Assembly: GCA_014189435.1 (NCBI GenBank)
Contig: CP050293.1
Span: 2,423,001 to 2,487,000 of the forward strand
DNA from: Mesorhizobium loti
GTDB taxonomy: Bacteria > Pseudomonadota > Alphaproteobacteria > Rhizobiales > Rhizobiaceae
Length of the DNA stretch: 64,000 bases
Direction: 5' to 3'
Part shown: positions 49,045-58,232 of the stretch, in pieces
Numbering within the stretch: the stretch's first letter is position 1
How the letters are laid out: the number at the start of each line of letters is the position of its first letter
Made by a program: the position numbers and the translations under genes
The notes under the pieces: generated by a model
The model's input: only the letters and a program-made list of their open reading frames with translations
Told to the model about the DNA's origin: nothing
Database searches by the model: none

Positions 49045-49868
49045 TGCTCCATCTTCTGTTCGGTGGCCGCAACTCGATCGGGCTGAATGCGCTCTATCTA
49101 TTCAGCGGATTGGTATTCGTCTTTCTGATCGCGCCAATCCTGGTGATCATTCCGCTTTCGTTCAACCAGGCTCCATATTTCACCTTTCCGATCGAACATT
49201 TCAGTCTCAAATGGTATGAGATCCTGGCGGCCTCGCCCGCATGGCAGCTGGCCGCCAGGAACAGCGTCCTGCTCGCGACGCTGTCCACCTTGCTGGCCAC
49301 CGTGTTGGGAACGCTTGCGTCCCTTGCACTTGCCAAGCCCGACTTTCCGCTACGCTCCTTCTTCATGGCACTGGTCACGGCGCCACTCGTGGTTCCGGTT
49401 ATCATCACCGCCGTCGGCCTTTATTTCGCCTATGTGCCGATCGGCCTGACCGGCAGCTTTCTCGGATTGGTGCTGGCGCATGCCACGATTGCCACGCCAT
49501 TCGTGGTGCTGACCGTGACATCGATCCTGGCGAGCTTCGACCAGAACCTCGTTCGCGCGGGGCTCAGCCTGGGCGCCTCCCCGGTGGAGACTTTCTGGCG
49601 CATTACGCTGCCGATTATCCTGCCCGGTATCGTTTCCGGCATGATCTTCGCATTTATCGTTTCGTTCGATGACGTGGTCATCGCGCTGTTCCTGGCTGAC
49701 GCACAACAATGGACGCTGCCACGACAGATGTGGAGCGGCCTTCGCGAGAATGTCGATCCGACAATCCTCGCCGCCGGCACACTGCTGGCGGTGTTTTCGG
49801 CCATCATCCAGATCGTCGCCGATGGCCTTCGTCGCCGTAACCTGCGGAGGGCATCCCGTGCAGATTGA
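49041..49868 (+). CDS. ABC transporter permease, PotC type
   Basis: Permease of 275 residues. Segments FSLKWYEILAASPAWQLAARNSVLLATLSTLLATVLGTLASLALAK and the EAA loop DQNLVRAGLSLGASPVETFWRITLPIILPGI are typical of PotC. The ATG at 49041 overlaps the PotB-like stop; an earlier frame start at 48930 is inside the previous gene. The flavoprotein gene starts before its stop. Confidence 0.9.
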   Translation: MMLHLLFGGRNSIGLNALYLFSGLVFVFLIAPILVIIPLSFNQAPYFTFPIEHFSLKWYEILAASPAWQLAARNSVLLATLSTLLATVLGTLASLALAKPDFPLRSFFMALVTAPLVVPVIITAVGLYFAYVPIGLTGSFLGLVLAHATIATPFVVLTVTSILASFDQNLVRAGLSLGASPVETFWRITLPIILPGIVSGMIFAFIVSFDDVVIALFLADAQQWTLPRQMWSGLRENVDPTILAAGTLLAVFSAIIQIVADGLRRRNLRRASRAD

Positions 49869-51177
49869 ACCGACCGATCTGGCGACGACACTTTGGGCGG
49901 CTACCGCGCCCCCGCCGCCACCGACATTGTCTCTAAACGGCGACGATACCGCAGACGTGGTTGTCGTGGGTGCAGGATACACGGGTCTTTCGACAGCACT
50001 TCATGTCGCCGAGAGCGGCAGGAATGTCGTTGTCCTGGAAGCCAAGGACATTGGCTATGGCGGTTCCGGCCGCAATGCCGGGCATTGCACACCGACGTTC
50101 CAGCATATGTCGTTGGCCACCATCAACCGGCTGCATGGAGTGCCATGGGGCCGGCGCATGGTTGCGATGCAGCTTGGCGCGGGCCGGGAGGTGGCCGATA
50201 TCGTCGAGCGTTACGGCATCGATTGCGATCTTCGATGGAACGGCTTCCTGCAGGTCGCGCATGTTCCGTCGGTGCTGGCAACGATTGCCAAACGAAACGC
50301 CGACTATGCCGCGCTCGGTGCCGCATGCCGGACTGTCGATAAGGCCGAAGCCGCTGCGCTGACTGGCTCGCCGCGCTTTTTCGGCGGCTGGCTGCTGAAG
50401 GATGCCGGCCATCTCAATCCGCTCGGCTATGCGCGAGGGCTGGCGGCCGCCGCGACAGGGCTCGGGGCACGGATATTCACCCAATCGCCCGTGCTGGCCA
50501 TTCGGCCGCAAGGCAACCGATGGCGCGTCGAAACAAGCGACGGTGCCGTTACCGCCAATCGCGTGCTGATTGCCACGGGAGCCTATACGGGCAAGCTCTG
50601 GCCAGGGCTGTCCGCTGCTTTTGCCAAGAGCACCGTTGCTTGCATGGCTACGGCGCCCCTGCCGGACGCGGTGCGCTCCACGGTTTTGCCCGGCGGCAAT
50701 CATGTCCTCGATACTCGCGGTGATTTCACCAATATGCGTCTGGACGTCCAGGGGAGGTTAGTCACGTCGGTCTTTGTCGAGCGGGTTCGCGGCAGAAACC
50801 GAACCCATACAAGCAGAATGATGTCCGATCGCTTCGAATGGGTTTTTCCGCAACTGCGCGGCATCGAGTGGGAACACTACTGGTTCGGAGATGTCGACAT
50901 GCACCCTCACACGTTCCCCCAGTATTTCCAGTTGGCCGAGGGCGTTACGGCGGCGCTGGGCTATTCGAGCCGTGGCGTGCCGACGGCGACGGCAATGGGC
51001 AAGGCGATTGCCCAACATCTGATCGGGACGCCTGTCGAGGCACTGCAGATCCGGTTGAAACCGTTCAAGCGGGCGCCAATTGGATTTGGACGGATACCCG
51101 GCCTGTTGCTGCCGATCTACCGCTGGAAGGACGCCCGGCAGCTGCGACAAGGTGGCGTCGACAGTCCGCGCTTCTGA
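49858..51177 (+). CDS. FAD-dependent oxidoreductase (DAO family, amine-oxidase-like)
   Basis: Flavoprotein of 439 residues. The dinucleotide-binding motif is DVVVVGAGYTGLSTALHVAESG, followed by the substrate-side GGSGRNAGHCTPTFQ that is typical of gamma-glutamylputrescine oxidase and related enzymes. The C-terminal part has GYSSRGVPTATAMGKAIAQHL. It probably oxidises a C-N bond of an amine or amino acid. The GTG at 49858 has GGAGGG seven bases upstream and overlaps the permease by 11 bases. Confidence 0.88.
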   Translation: MQIEPTDLATTLWAATAPPPPPTLSLNGDDTADVVVVGAGYTGLSTALHVAESGRNVVVLEAKDIGYGGSGRNAGHCTPTFQHMSLATINRLHGVPWGRRMVAMQLGAGREVADIVERYGIDCDLRWNGFLQVAHVPSVLATIAKRNADYAALGAACRTVDKAEAAALTGSPRFFGGWLLKDAGHLNPLGYARGLAAAATGLGARIFTQSPVLAIRPQGNRWRVETSDGAVTANRVLIATGAYTGKLWPGLSAAFAKSTVACMATAPLPDAVRSTVLPGGNHVLDTRGDFTNMRLDVQGRLVTSVFVERVRGRNRTHTSRMMSDRFEWVFPQLRGIEWEHYWFGDVDMHPHTFPQYFQLAEGVTAALGYSSRGVPTATAMGKAIAQHLIGTPVEALQIRLKPFKRAPIGFGRIPGLLLPIYRWKDARQLRQGGVDSPRF

Positions 51178-51196
51178 TCCGATGGGAGGAAAAGAC

Positions 51197-51238
51197 TTGG
51201 CTAGCATAGAGATCATGACCTACGGCGGAGCGGGCTGA
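51197..51238 (+). CDS. Possible 13-codon leader ORF coupled to the next gene
   Basis: A TTG with GGGAGGAAAA upstream begins a frame reading MASIEIMTYGGAG, whose stop overlaps the next ATG (TGATG). The peptide resembles the mature start of the cluster's own receptor (LNVMAYGGAY), so it may be a leftover of a deleted second receptor gene. It could also be chance. Confidence 0.3.
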   Translation: MASIEIMTYGGAG

Positions 51239-51804
51239 TGACAGTGCTACCTTACGAGCAGCGCAACGAAAGCTCGCTTCCGTCGACCTATCTTGCCGGC
51301 GTGGCAAACGTCGATACCATGCTCGACCAGCATGGCGAGGTCTATCGCTACATGCGTCGGCGGGCGGATCCAATCGGGCTTCTCCTGCACGACCAGATTG
51401 CCTTGAAAATCTATCATTTGCGGCGCGAGGGCGTCGACTTGCAGCCTGGAACCGCCGAGAATCTGGAAGCATTCCTGACGCAACAGATCGAGAGCGGCGA
51501 CATCGATCTCAAGCAGCGCGTCGGCTTTGCCATATTGGGGCAAGGGTTCGTGACGATCACCATCTTCGGCAAGGGCAATGCCGCGTTCAACTATGCCTAT
51601 TCGGTCGAGGACAACTACCCCGCATTGAGCCGTATCTCGCTCGAACGCGCTGCGATCGCATGCACCTGGGACAGCAAGATCATCTATTACGAACTCCGCC
51701 GCTGGCACGAATACATCACGTCGACGATGAATGAAGAAGCCAAACGGCGCTATCTGACCAGCTTCATCTCGGGTTGGCTGGATGCAGCCGATTGCCCCGT
51801 CTAA
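51238..51804 (+). CDS. Hypothetical protein (188 aa) of the amidohydrolase cluster
   Basis: I do not recognise a family. The protein is soluble, has no signal peptide or membrane helix, and has alternating helix-rich segments (PIGLLLHDQIALKIYHLRREGV, TAENLEAFLTQQIESGDIDLKQRVGF). The body contains a conserved-looking FVTITIFGKGNAAFNYAYSVED. Codon use matches its neighbours and it is tightly placed between the flavoprotein and GST genes, so it is probably real and part of the same pathway. Confidence 0.75.
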   Translation: MTVLPYEQRNESSLPSTYLAGVANVDTMLDQHGEVYRYMRRRADPIGLLLHDQIALKIYHLRREGVDLQPGTAENLEAFLTQQIESGDIDLKQRVGFAILGQGFVTITIFGKGNAAFNYAYSVEDNYPALSRISLERAAIACTWDSKIIYYELRRWHEYITSTMNEEAKRRYLTSFISGWLDAADCPV

Positions 51805-51877
51805 GCCGGCCATCCAAGGGATGCCCGCCACCGGCGCCCCTGGTCTTACACGTGCTCGAACATGTCGGGGTTACGAC

Positions 51878-52552
51878 TTGAAGCCGCAACTGCTGTCCGC
51901 TCCCTATTCGCCTTACGCACGCATGGTACGTGTCGTGGCCCATGAACTCGATCTGCATTCGACGATCGACATCGTTCCCGGCGATACCTGGAACGTGCCG
52001 GCACGGGTGAAGGACGCGAACCCGCTTGGCAAAGTGCCAACGCTTGTCGTTGGGGGTTCCCTCATCGTTTTCGATTCACGTGCCATCTGCGACTATCTGT
52101 GCGGACTAGCCATTGGCCAAACGCTGTTGCCGGCACAAGGCGGCGAACGCGCGGCGGTGCTGACGATGCAGTCGCTGGGCACCGGCCTGATGGACACGAT
52201 GATCGAGCGGTTTCTGGAACGCTGGCGGCCGGTCGACCAGCAGATGCCAGAGGTGGCGGAGCGGCTGCGGGCAAGCGCATGGCGATGCTACGATTATCTC
52301 GAACGCGCCAGCCCGTCCTTCGAGGAGCGCGTCGACCTCGGCACGATCGCGGTTGCTGTTGCGTTGAGTTATGTCTCCTTCCGGTTTCCGAAAGATGATT
52401 GGACCGCTGGCAGGCCGCAACTGTCCGCCTGGTACGGGCGCTTCTCGCACCGTGACTCGATGTTGCAGACCGTTCTGCAAGACCTCGTGCAGCCGGAGCC
52501 TCGGCCGGATGCGCTAACGAATTCCCCCATGGACGACAGGAGAGACAAATGA
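51878..52552 (+). CDS. Glutathione S-transferase family protein
   Basis: A 224-residue protein with an N-terminal thioredoxin-like domain (KPQLLSAPYSPYARMVRVVAHEL, then NPLGKVPTLVVGGSLIVFDSRAICDYL) and a C-terminal helical domain. The Ser in SPYARM is the position that activates glutathione in many bacterial enzymes. Start is uncertain: the TTG at 51878 gives the normal N-terminus with GGGG upstream, while the ATG at 51782 adds 32 unusual residues and overlaps the previous gene. The next gene overlaps its stop. Confidence 0.82.
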   Translation: MKPQLLSAPYSPYARMVRVVAHELDLHSTIDIVPGDTWNVPARVKDANPLGKVPTLVVGGSLIVFDSRAICDYLCGLAIGQTLLPAQGGERAAVLTMQSLGTGLMDTMIERFLERWRPVDQQMPEVAERLRASAWRCYDYLERASPSFEERVDLGTIAVAVALSYVSFRFPKDDWTAGRPQLSAWYGRFSHRDSMLQTVLQDLVQPEPRPDALTNSPMDDRRDK

Positions 52553-52863
52553 TTGCGCGTATCTGGCAGGCCTGGGCCGAGGTTTCAAAAGCCGACCGTT
52601 ACGAAGCCTTCTTGCGAGACACGATCATTCCAGCCTTGAAGGCGATGGATAACGGCCCCCACGACATGCAGATCAATCGACGGCGCGATGGCGACCTTGT
52701 CGAATTCAAAACCATCATGTGGTTCGACGACATGGCGGGGGTGCGCGCGTTTGCCGGAGACACGTTCGAGACCGCGATTGTCGCCGAGGAAGATCGCGCG
52801 CTGCTGATACGGTTCGAACAGCATGTGAAGCACTATGAGGTAGTCGGCAGCTTCGCTAAATGA
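52549..52863 (+). CDS. Small protein with antibiotic-biosynthesis-monooxygenase-like (dimeric alpha/beta barrel) pattern
   Basis: A 104-residue protein. IARIWQAWAEVSKADRYEAFLRDTIIPALKAM followed by QINRRRDGDLVEFKTIMWFDDMAGVRAFAG resembles ABM/ferredoxin-like dimeric barrels. No heme or catalytic residues can be assigned. The ATG overlaps the GST stop (ATGA), which supports translation and a shared role. Fold assignment is tentative. Confidence 0.65.
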   Translation: MIARIWQAWAEVSKADRYEAFLRDTIIPALKAMDNGPHDMQINRRRDGDLVEFKTIMWFDDMAGVRAFAGDTFETAIVAEEDRALLIRFEQHVKHYEVVGSFAK

Positions 52864-53023
52864 TCGGTCGTGGCGAGACCGTTAGGCCGCACTTCGATGC
52901 TGCATCAATATCAGGTCGGTTTCGATTGGCCTTACATCGATCTCGACGTCGCGCGCGGCCATGGCCGCAGGATGAGTTTTCCAGAGACGCAGATCGGGAG
53001 CTTCGTCAACACGGGGGCCGACC

Positions 53024-54487
53024 ATGACCGACAATGGCGCGACGGCAATACATGCGTCCTGGACAATCGCCCACCGCGACGGCGACCATCGCATTCTCGA
53101 CAATGGTGTCGTCGTCTATCGTAACGATCGGATCGTTCACGTCGGCCAGAGCTATGACGGGCCGGTCGCCCGCCGCATCGAGGCGCCGGGGCGATTGCTC
53201 ATTCCGGGGTTGATCAGCACGCACGCGCATGTCGGCGCCAGCTACGGCGACCACCTGGTTGTCGATGGCGGGCGTCGGGACCTGCTGGGCACCGGGTTTC
53301 TGAATTATGAGCCGATGAGGGAAGGGCAGGTCGGCCTTGACCACGGCACCGATGCAGACGCTTCGATCCGCTATGGATTTTCGTTGCTGCTGCGGCATGG
53401 CATTACCACCGTCGTTGAGATGGGCGGTGGCCTGTTCGATGACGGCAAAACCATGCTGCGGCGGGCCGCCGAAAGTGGCATCCGCCTCTACTACGGTCCC
53501 TCCTTCAATCCGGGCCGATATATTGTCGACGATCGGGGGCGAATCGTACGGGAAATTCGCGAGGACGTGGCCTTGCGGCAGCTTCAGTACGCTTCCGACT
53601 TCATCGCGCGACACGCCGGCGACAATGGCGGCCGGTTCCATGGCATGCTCATTCCCGGCGAGGCTTTCAATTGCACGCCAGCGATTTTTGAAGCGACACG
53701 CAATGCCGCCGACGATCTGGGTGTCGGTATCGCGCTCCGGCTTGCTGAACAAGTCTACGAATTCCACGAGGCACTGAGGCGGACCGGCCGCACTCCAGTC
53801 CGCCTGATCGAGGACAGCGGTATCCTGCGGCCGCGTACGGTGCTCGGCGATGGTCGATTCGTTGGCGGCAATTCGCAAACTGCTTATGCTTATGATGATG
53901 ATCTCGATCGGCTGGCGGCATCGGGTGCCACCATTGCCCACACACCGATCGCTGGCATGCGGCGCGGCGGCATCCTTGAGAGTTTCGATCGTTATCGCAA
54001 GCGCGGGGTCAAACTGTCGATCGGCACCGCCTCCCATCCACTCGACATGATAGCGGAGATGCGCAGCGCGTCGCTGCTGGGCAAGATTGCTGACCAGAGC
54101 GTGGAAGCGGCAAGCGCGGCGGACGTGTTTCGCGCCGCGACGCTGGGTGGAGCGGAAGCGCTCGGCCGGCCCGATCTCGGTCGCGTGGCTGTGGGCGCCA
54201 AAGCGGATCTCACGCTTATCGACCTCGCCAGACTGCGCGTTGGCCCGGTCTTCGATCCAATCCGTATGCTTTTGCATGCAACGACGAGCGACTGTGTCGA
54301 GATGGTGGTGGTCGACGGCGACACGGTCGTCGAGAACGGACGAGTGCTCGCCTTCGACGTCGCCGATGACGTGGGTCGCGTGCGCGACGGCGCTCACAGG
54401 ATCCAAGAAGACTTTGCATCCCGGAACTGGTCGGGGCGCAAGATTGAAGACGTGTTTCCGCCGGCGCTGCCGGCGTGGACTGCTTGA
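53024..54487 (+). CDS. Amidohydrolase-fold protein with degenerate active site
   Basis: A 487-residue member of the amidohydrolase superfamily, similar along its length to the protein at 55643-57112. The first metal motif is intact (STHAHVG, His67 and His69). Three other key positions are changed: strand 5 LRLAEQ has Arg239 where the paralogue has His; strand 6 LGDGRFV has Asp276 in place of His; strand 8 IGTASHP has Ala336 in place of Asp. Such a protein should not support normal hydrolysis and is a candidate pseudoenzyme or regulatory partner. The frame is intact over its full length. About 160 unassigned bases precede it. Confidence 0.88.
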   Translation: MTDNGATAIHASWTIAHRDGDHRILDNGVVVYRNDRIVHVGQSYDGPVARRIEAPGRLLIPGLISTHAHVGASYGDHLVVDGGRRDLLGTGFLNYEPMREGQVGLDHGTDADASIRYGFSLLLRHGITTVVEMGGGLFDDGKTMLRRAAESGIRLYYGPSFNPGRYIVDDRGRIVREIREDVALRQLQYASDFIARHAGDNGGRFHGMLIPGEAFNCTPAIFEATRNAADDLGVGIALRLAEQVYEFHEALRRTGRTPVRLIEDSGILRPRTVLGDGRFVGGNSQTAYAYDDDLDRLAASGATIAHTPIAGMRRGGILESFDRYRKRGVKLSIGTASHPLDMIAEMRSASLLGKIADQSVEAASAADVFRAATLGGAEALGRPDLGRVAVGAKADLTLIDLARLRVGPVFDPIRMLLHATTSDCVEMVVVDGDTVVENGRVLAFDVADDVGRVRDGAHRIQEDFASRNWSGRKIEDVFPPALPAWTA

Positions 54488-54509
54488 TAGGCTGCAAAGG
54501 GAGAGGCAG

Positions 54510-55646
54510 ATGCCCAACCAGACTGATGACTATACATCGTCGACCGCGCCCGCCGGAAACGGAGCCACGGTTCGCTTCAAGGGAGTTCGCAAGACCTATG
54601 ATGGCGGCCACAGCTTCGCCGTGACGGGCCTGGATCTCGATGTTCATGACGGCGAGTTCCTGACCCTGCTAGGGCCGTCGGGATCCGGCAAGACGACAAC
54701 GCTGATGATGCTGGCTGGTTTCGAGGACCCGAGTGTTGGCCAGATCTTCATCGGCGACGCGCCGATTACCGGCGTTCCTTCTCATCGGCGCGGCATAGGC
54801 GTGGTATTCCAGAGCTACGCATTGTTTCCACACATGACTGTCGCCGAGAATCTTGCCTTCCCGCTTAAGGTACGCCGGCTTGGCCGGGCCGAAATAACCG
54901 ATCGCGTCAATAGCGCCCTCGCCATGGTCGAGCTTTCCGGATTTGGCGGCCGCAAGCCTTCGCAGTTGTCTGGCGGTCAGCAGCAGCGTGTCGCCGTGGC
55001 GCGGGCGCTAGTCTTCCAGCCGAAGCTGGTGCTCATGGACGAACCGCTTGGCGCGCTTGACAAGCGGCTTCGCGACCAGATGCAGTTCGAACTGAAATCG
55101 CTGCAGAAGCGGCTCGGCATCACCGTGGTCTATGTCACGCATGATCAGGTCGAAGCTTTGTCGATGTCGGACCGGATTGCGGTTTTCGACAAGGGAGCGG
55201 TCCAGCAATTGGCATCCCCGGACTTGATCTATCGTCGCCCGGCAACGCTTTTCGTCGCCGGCTTCATAGGTGACAGCAATCGCATGGGCGCAACGGTCGT
55301 TTCATCCGCCAGCGACCGTCGCGTCGCCGTCAGATTAGCCGGAGGCCGTGTCATCAACGCAAATGCCGCCACGCCGATGACCGCAGGTACCCGGGCTACC
55401 GTCAGCGTTCGACCTGAGGCGTTCGTGCTGCAGCCAACCGGCCAAGGCATGAATGCCACCATTCTCGAGGTTATGCCGCTCGGTGACCAGACGCGTGTCC
55501 GGATTTCCTGCCCACAGATCTCCACCGACGCAATGACGATCAAAGTGGCGTCGCACTACGATGAGATGCGGCCGGCCGCTGGTGACAATGTGTTCGTCGA
55601 CATCGACGAGAGCGATGCGATGGTTTTCGCGGAGATCTTGCAGTGA
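54510..55646 (+). CDS. ABC transporter ATP-binding protein, PotA type
   Basis: ATPase of 378 residues for the polyamine-type importer. Walker A is GPSGSGKTTTLMM, the Q-loop VFQSYALFPHMTVAENL, the signature LSGGQQQRVAVARAL, Walker B VLMDEPLGALD and H-loop YVTHDQVEA. The C-terminal TOBE-like domain begins near FIGDSNRMGA. The gene is separated from its permease genes by more than 4 kb and lies between the two amidohydrolase genes. The next gene starts before its stop. Confidence 0.93.
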   Translation: MPNQTDDYTSSTAPAGNGATVRFKGVRKTYDGGHSFAVTGLDLDVHDGEFLTLLGPSGSGKTTTLMMLAGFEDPSVGQIFIGDAPITGVPSHRRGIGVVFQSYALFPHMTVAENLAFPLKVRRLGRAEITDRVNSALAMVELSGFGGRKPSQLSGGQQQRVAVARALVFQPKLVLMDEPLGALDKRLRDQMQFELKSLQKRLGITVVYVTHDQVEALSMSDRIAVFDKGAVQQLASPDLIYRRPATLFVAGFIGDSNRMGATVVSSASDRRVAVRLAGGRVINANAATPMTAGTRATVSVRPEAFVLQPTGQGMNATILEVMPLGDQTRVRISCPQISTDAMTIKVASHYDEMRPAAGDNVFVDIDESDAMVFAEILQ

Positions 55647-57112
55647 CCACCGTTGGTCCCCTGCACAAGCGAGCCATTCGTGCCGGCTGGGTCGTTGTGT
55701 TCGACGGCGTGCGCCAAACGCTGTTGGCCAACGGCGTGGTGGTCTGGCAGGGTGACACGATCAGCTATGTCGGGCGCGACGTGCCTGACGATGTTGACGT
55801 TGTCGAGGAAGCCCCGGGCAAGCTGCTCATACCCGGCCTGATCAGCACTCATGCCCATGTCGGCATTCACGCGGGTGATCGTCTCGTCGTTGATCAGGGA
55901 AGGCGCGATCTGCTGTTTACCGGCTATCTCAATTACTCAACCCGCCGCAAGCCAGACAGTCCTGGTCTGGGTTCATACGAAGACCCTGCAGCAAGCGCGC
56001 GCTTCGGCTTCGGGACGCTTTTGCGCAGCGGCGTGACGACGGTGCTCGACATGGGCAGCGGCGGTTTTGCGCATGGGCACACCGTCGTTGAAGCCGCAAT
56101 CGAAGCTGGCATACGGCTTTACTATGGGCCAGCGTTGGCGGTTGCCGACTACCTCTACGGCGATGACGATGCCGTTGTGCGAAAATTTCAAGCTGGAGCC
56201 GAGAGGCGATTGCTCGATCAGGCGGAATCCTTCGCGCTCGCGCACGAAGGAGCAGGCGATGGCCGCATACGCACGGCGGTGGTGGTCGATGAGTTGTTCA
56301 CATCCACAGCCGAGTTGCTCGTCGGCGCGAAGGACCTTGCGGATCGTCTATCGGCTCCTCTGACGCTGCATATCGCCGAGCAAGTTTTCGAGTTTCACGA
56401 AACCTTGCGGACAACGGGTCTCACGCCGATCGGGTACGTCGACGACCTTGGCATCCTCGACCACAACGTCGTGCTCGGCCACGCCGTATATGTTTCCGGT
56501 CATAGCCTCACCGCTTACCCATATCGCGGCGACCTTGAAGCGATTGGCCGGTCCGGGGCGAGTGTGGCGCACGCGCCGCTGGCGTGGGCACGCCGTGGCG
56601 TGGTGCTGGAAGATTTTCGCCGCTATCAGGAACATGGCATTCTCATGTCGATTGGGACAGACAGCTACCCGCAGGATATCCTGCTGGAGATGCAAATGGC
56701 ATCGGTACTTGGCAAGGTGGCAACGCGTGACCATGAGGCTGCCACCGCGGCCGAGATATTCACCGCCGCCACATTGGGCGGCGCCAGAGCTCTCGGCAGG
56801 GATGATCTCGGCCGTATCTCACCAGGGGCCAAGGCCGACCTGGTATTGGTCGACCTTATCCACCCGCGCATCGGTCCGATTTTCGACCCAATTCGCTCGC
56901 TTCTGCACAGCGCCACATCCGATCAGGTCGAGGACGTGATTGTTGGAGGGCAATATGTGGTCCACAAAGGCCGCGTGCAGTTTGCCGAGGAGAGCGATCT
57001 TATCCTTGGCGCCTCCTATTCGGCCATGACAGCGTGGAAAAACTTTGGCGAGGTGGATCAGAATCGTCGGTCGGCCGACGTTGTATTTCCGCGAAGTTTT
57101 GCCGATTTTTGA
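55643..57112 (+). CDS. Amidohydrolase (chlorohydrolase/deaminase-like), catalytically intact
   Basis: A 489-residue amidohydrolase-superfamily enzyme of the TRZ/ATZ/SsnA-like group that hydrolyses C-N or similar bonds in small N-rich compounds. All metal and catalytic positions are present: STHAHVG (His70, His72), LHIAEQ (His243), LGHAVYVS (His280) and IGTDSYP (Asp340). The GTG start overlaps the ATPase stop by four bases (GTGA). The adjacent paralogue at 53024 has lost three of these residues. Substrate unknown; it is probably the compound brought in by the neighbouring importer. Confidence 0.9.
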   Translation: MTTVGPLHKRAIRAGWVVVFDGVRQTLLANGVVVWQGDTISYVGRDVPDDVDVVEEAPGKLLIPGLISTHAHVGIHAGDRLVVDQGRRDLLFTGYLNYSTRRKPDSPGLGSYEDPAASARFGFGTLLRSGVTTVLDMGSGGFAHGHTVVEAAIEAGIRLYYGPALAVADYLYGDDDAVVRKFQAGAERRLLDQAESFALAHEGAGDGRIRTAVVVDELFTSTAELLVGAKDLADRLSAPLTLHIAEQVFEFHETLRTTGLTPIGYVDDLGILDHNVVLGHAVYVSGHSLTAYPYRGDLEAIGRSGASVAHAPLAWARRGVVLEDFRRYQEHGILMSIGTDSYPQDILLEMQMASVLGKVATRDHEAATAAEIFTAATLGGARALGRDDLGRISPGAKADLVLVDLIHPRIGPIFDPIRSLLHSATSDQVEDVIVGGQYVVHKGRVQFAEESDLILGASYSAMTAWKNFGEVDQNRRSADVVFPRSFADF

Positions 57113-57620
57113 AGAAGACACGAAATTCAACTGGCTACCTTGTGCCATCAGAGGGTTGCCGATTTGTCGGCTGGCAAGAGCAGCGTGGGATTGTGTTCAC
57201 ACAACAGGAGATGAGTTATGATTTCTAGGGCAATCGGGCACATAAACGCCGCCAAGTTCAACGACAGCTCCAGTCCGCCAGCAACGCTTCGTTGTGCCAC
57301 GCGCAACAACAAGAACTTTTCCTGGTGCCGATTGCACGCAGATCTGGCTGCGAGTCTTTCCCAGTGCTGGTTCGGCATCTTGAACCTGTCGCCGTTGCGA
57401 CGGAGGCATGAGCCTGACACAATGACTTGAATGCGGCATCTCCGCGAGGGGCCGGCACTACCTCCCAAAGGGGTTTTCTTTCGCTCGCAAGCTCTTCTCC
57501 CATCATATTGAAGAATCCGCCCAGCCGTCAGCGTTGCTCTGTGCGTTCACTTCTGAGTTAGAGGATAGCGCAGCCGATTTCTCGTGAATGTTAGCAATTT
57601 CGACAACAAGCGTGGAGATT
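57113..57620. other. Intergenic region after the amidohydrolase cluster
   Basis: A 508-base gap between convergent genes. Several short frames occur but none has a ribosome site and family match together. I see no clear terminator hairpin with a T-run. Confidence 0.5.
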
Positions 57621-58232
57621 TTATCTAGTCGCGAGAGCGAGTTGAATGGCAAGTCCTCCGAATGCTGCTGCGAAGCTACGCCGCATCCAGCGCTGAATAG
57701 CAAGGTTGGAAACGATGTGACGGCGCAGGTAAGCGGCAAATACGCCATAGGCCGCGAAGACGATGAAGGTAAGCGCCATGAAGACAAGGCTGAGCTTTAA
57801 CATCAACATGATTGGGGCAGCTTCACCGACCGTCACGAACTGGGGCAGGAAGGCAAAGAAGAAGATCGACAGTTTCGGATTGAGCAGGTTTATAAGGATG
57901 GCCGAGGCGATTACTTGCCGGTCGCTTTTGGCGACGGGAGCGCCGTCGATGCGCAAAACACCGCGTTCGCGGAACATGGACCAAGCCATATATAGCAGAT
58001 AGGCGACACCGAGCCATTTGAGAATCTGGAACGCTGTGATGCTGGCGTGAAGTAGCGCAGCAAGACCGCTGATAGCACCGATCATATGCGGCACTGTTCC
58101 GAGCGTGCAGCCGAAGGCCGCGACGTAGCTGGCCCGCACACCACCCGACAGGCCCGCCGCGAGCGTGTAAATAGTCCCTGTACCGGGAGAAGCGACGATC
58201 AGGAGTGTCGTCAGGAGAAATTCGATGCTCAT
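57621..58232 (-). CDS. LysE/RhtB-family amino-acid exporter
   Basis: Membrane exporter of 203 residues with five to six helices. The N-terminal FLLTTLLIVASPGTGTIYTLAAGLSGGVRASYVAAFGCTLG and the INLLNPKLSIFFFAFLPQFV motif are diagnostic. The ATG overlaps the stop of the B3/B4-domain gene (58229-58232), so both are translated together. Confidence 0.93.
   Translation of the reverse strand: MSIEFLLTTLLIVASPGTGTIYTLAAGLSGGVRASYVAAFGCTLGTVPHMIGAISGLAALLHASITAFQILKWLGVAYLLYMAWSMFRERGVLRIDGAPVAKSDRQVIASAILINLLNPKLSIFFFAFLPQFVTVGEAAPIMLMLKLSLVFMALTFIVFAAYGVFAAYLRRHIVSNLAIQRWMRRSFAAAFGGLAIQLALATR

Noticed and set aside
52870..53124. Plus-strand open frame of 84 codons before the amidohydrolase
   Set aside because: It overlaps the start of the amidohydrolase by 100 bases, has no ribosome site of note, and its second half is Arg-rich shadow sequence.
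53006..54517. Minus-strand open frame of 503 codons
   Set aside because: It covers the amidohydrolase gene exactly in antisense and has shadow composition.
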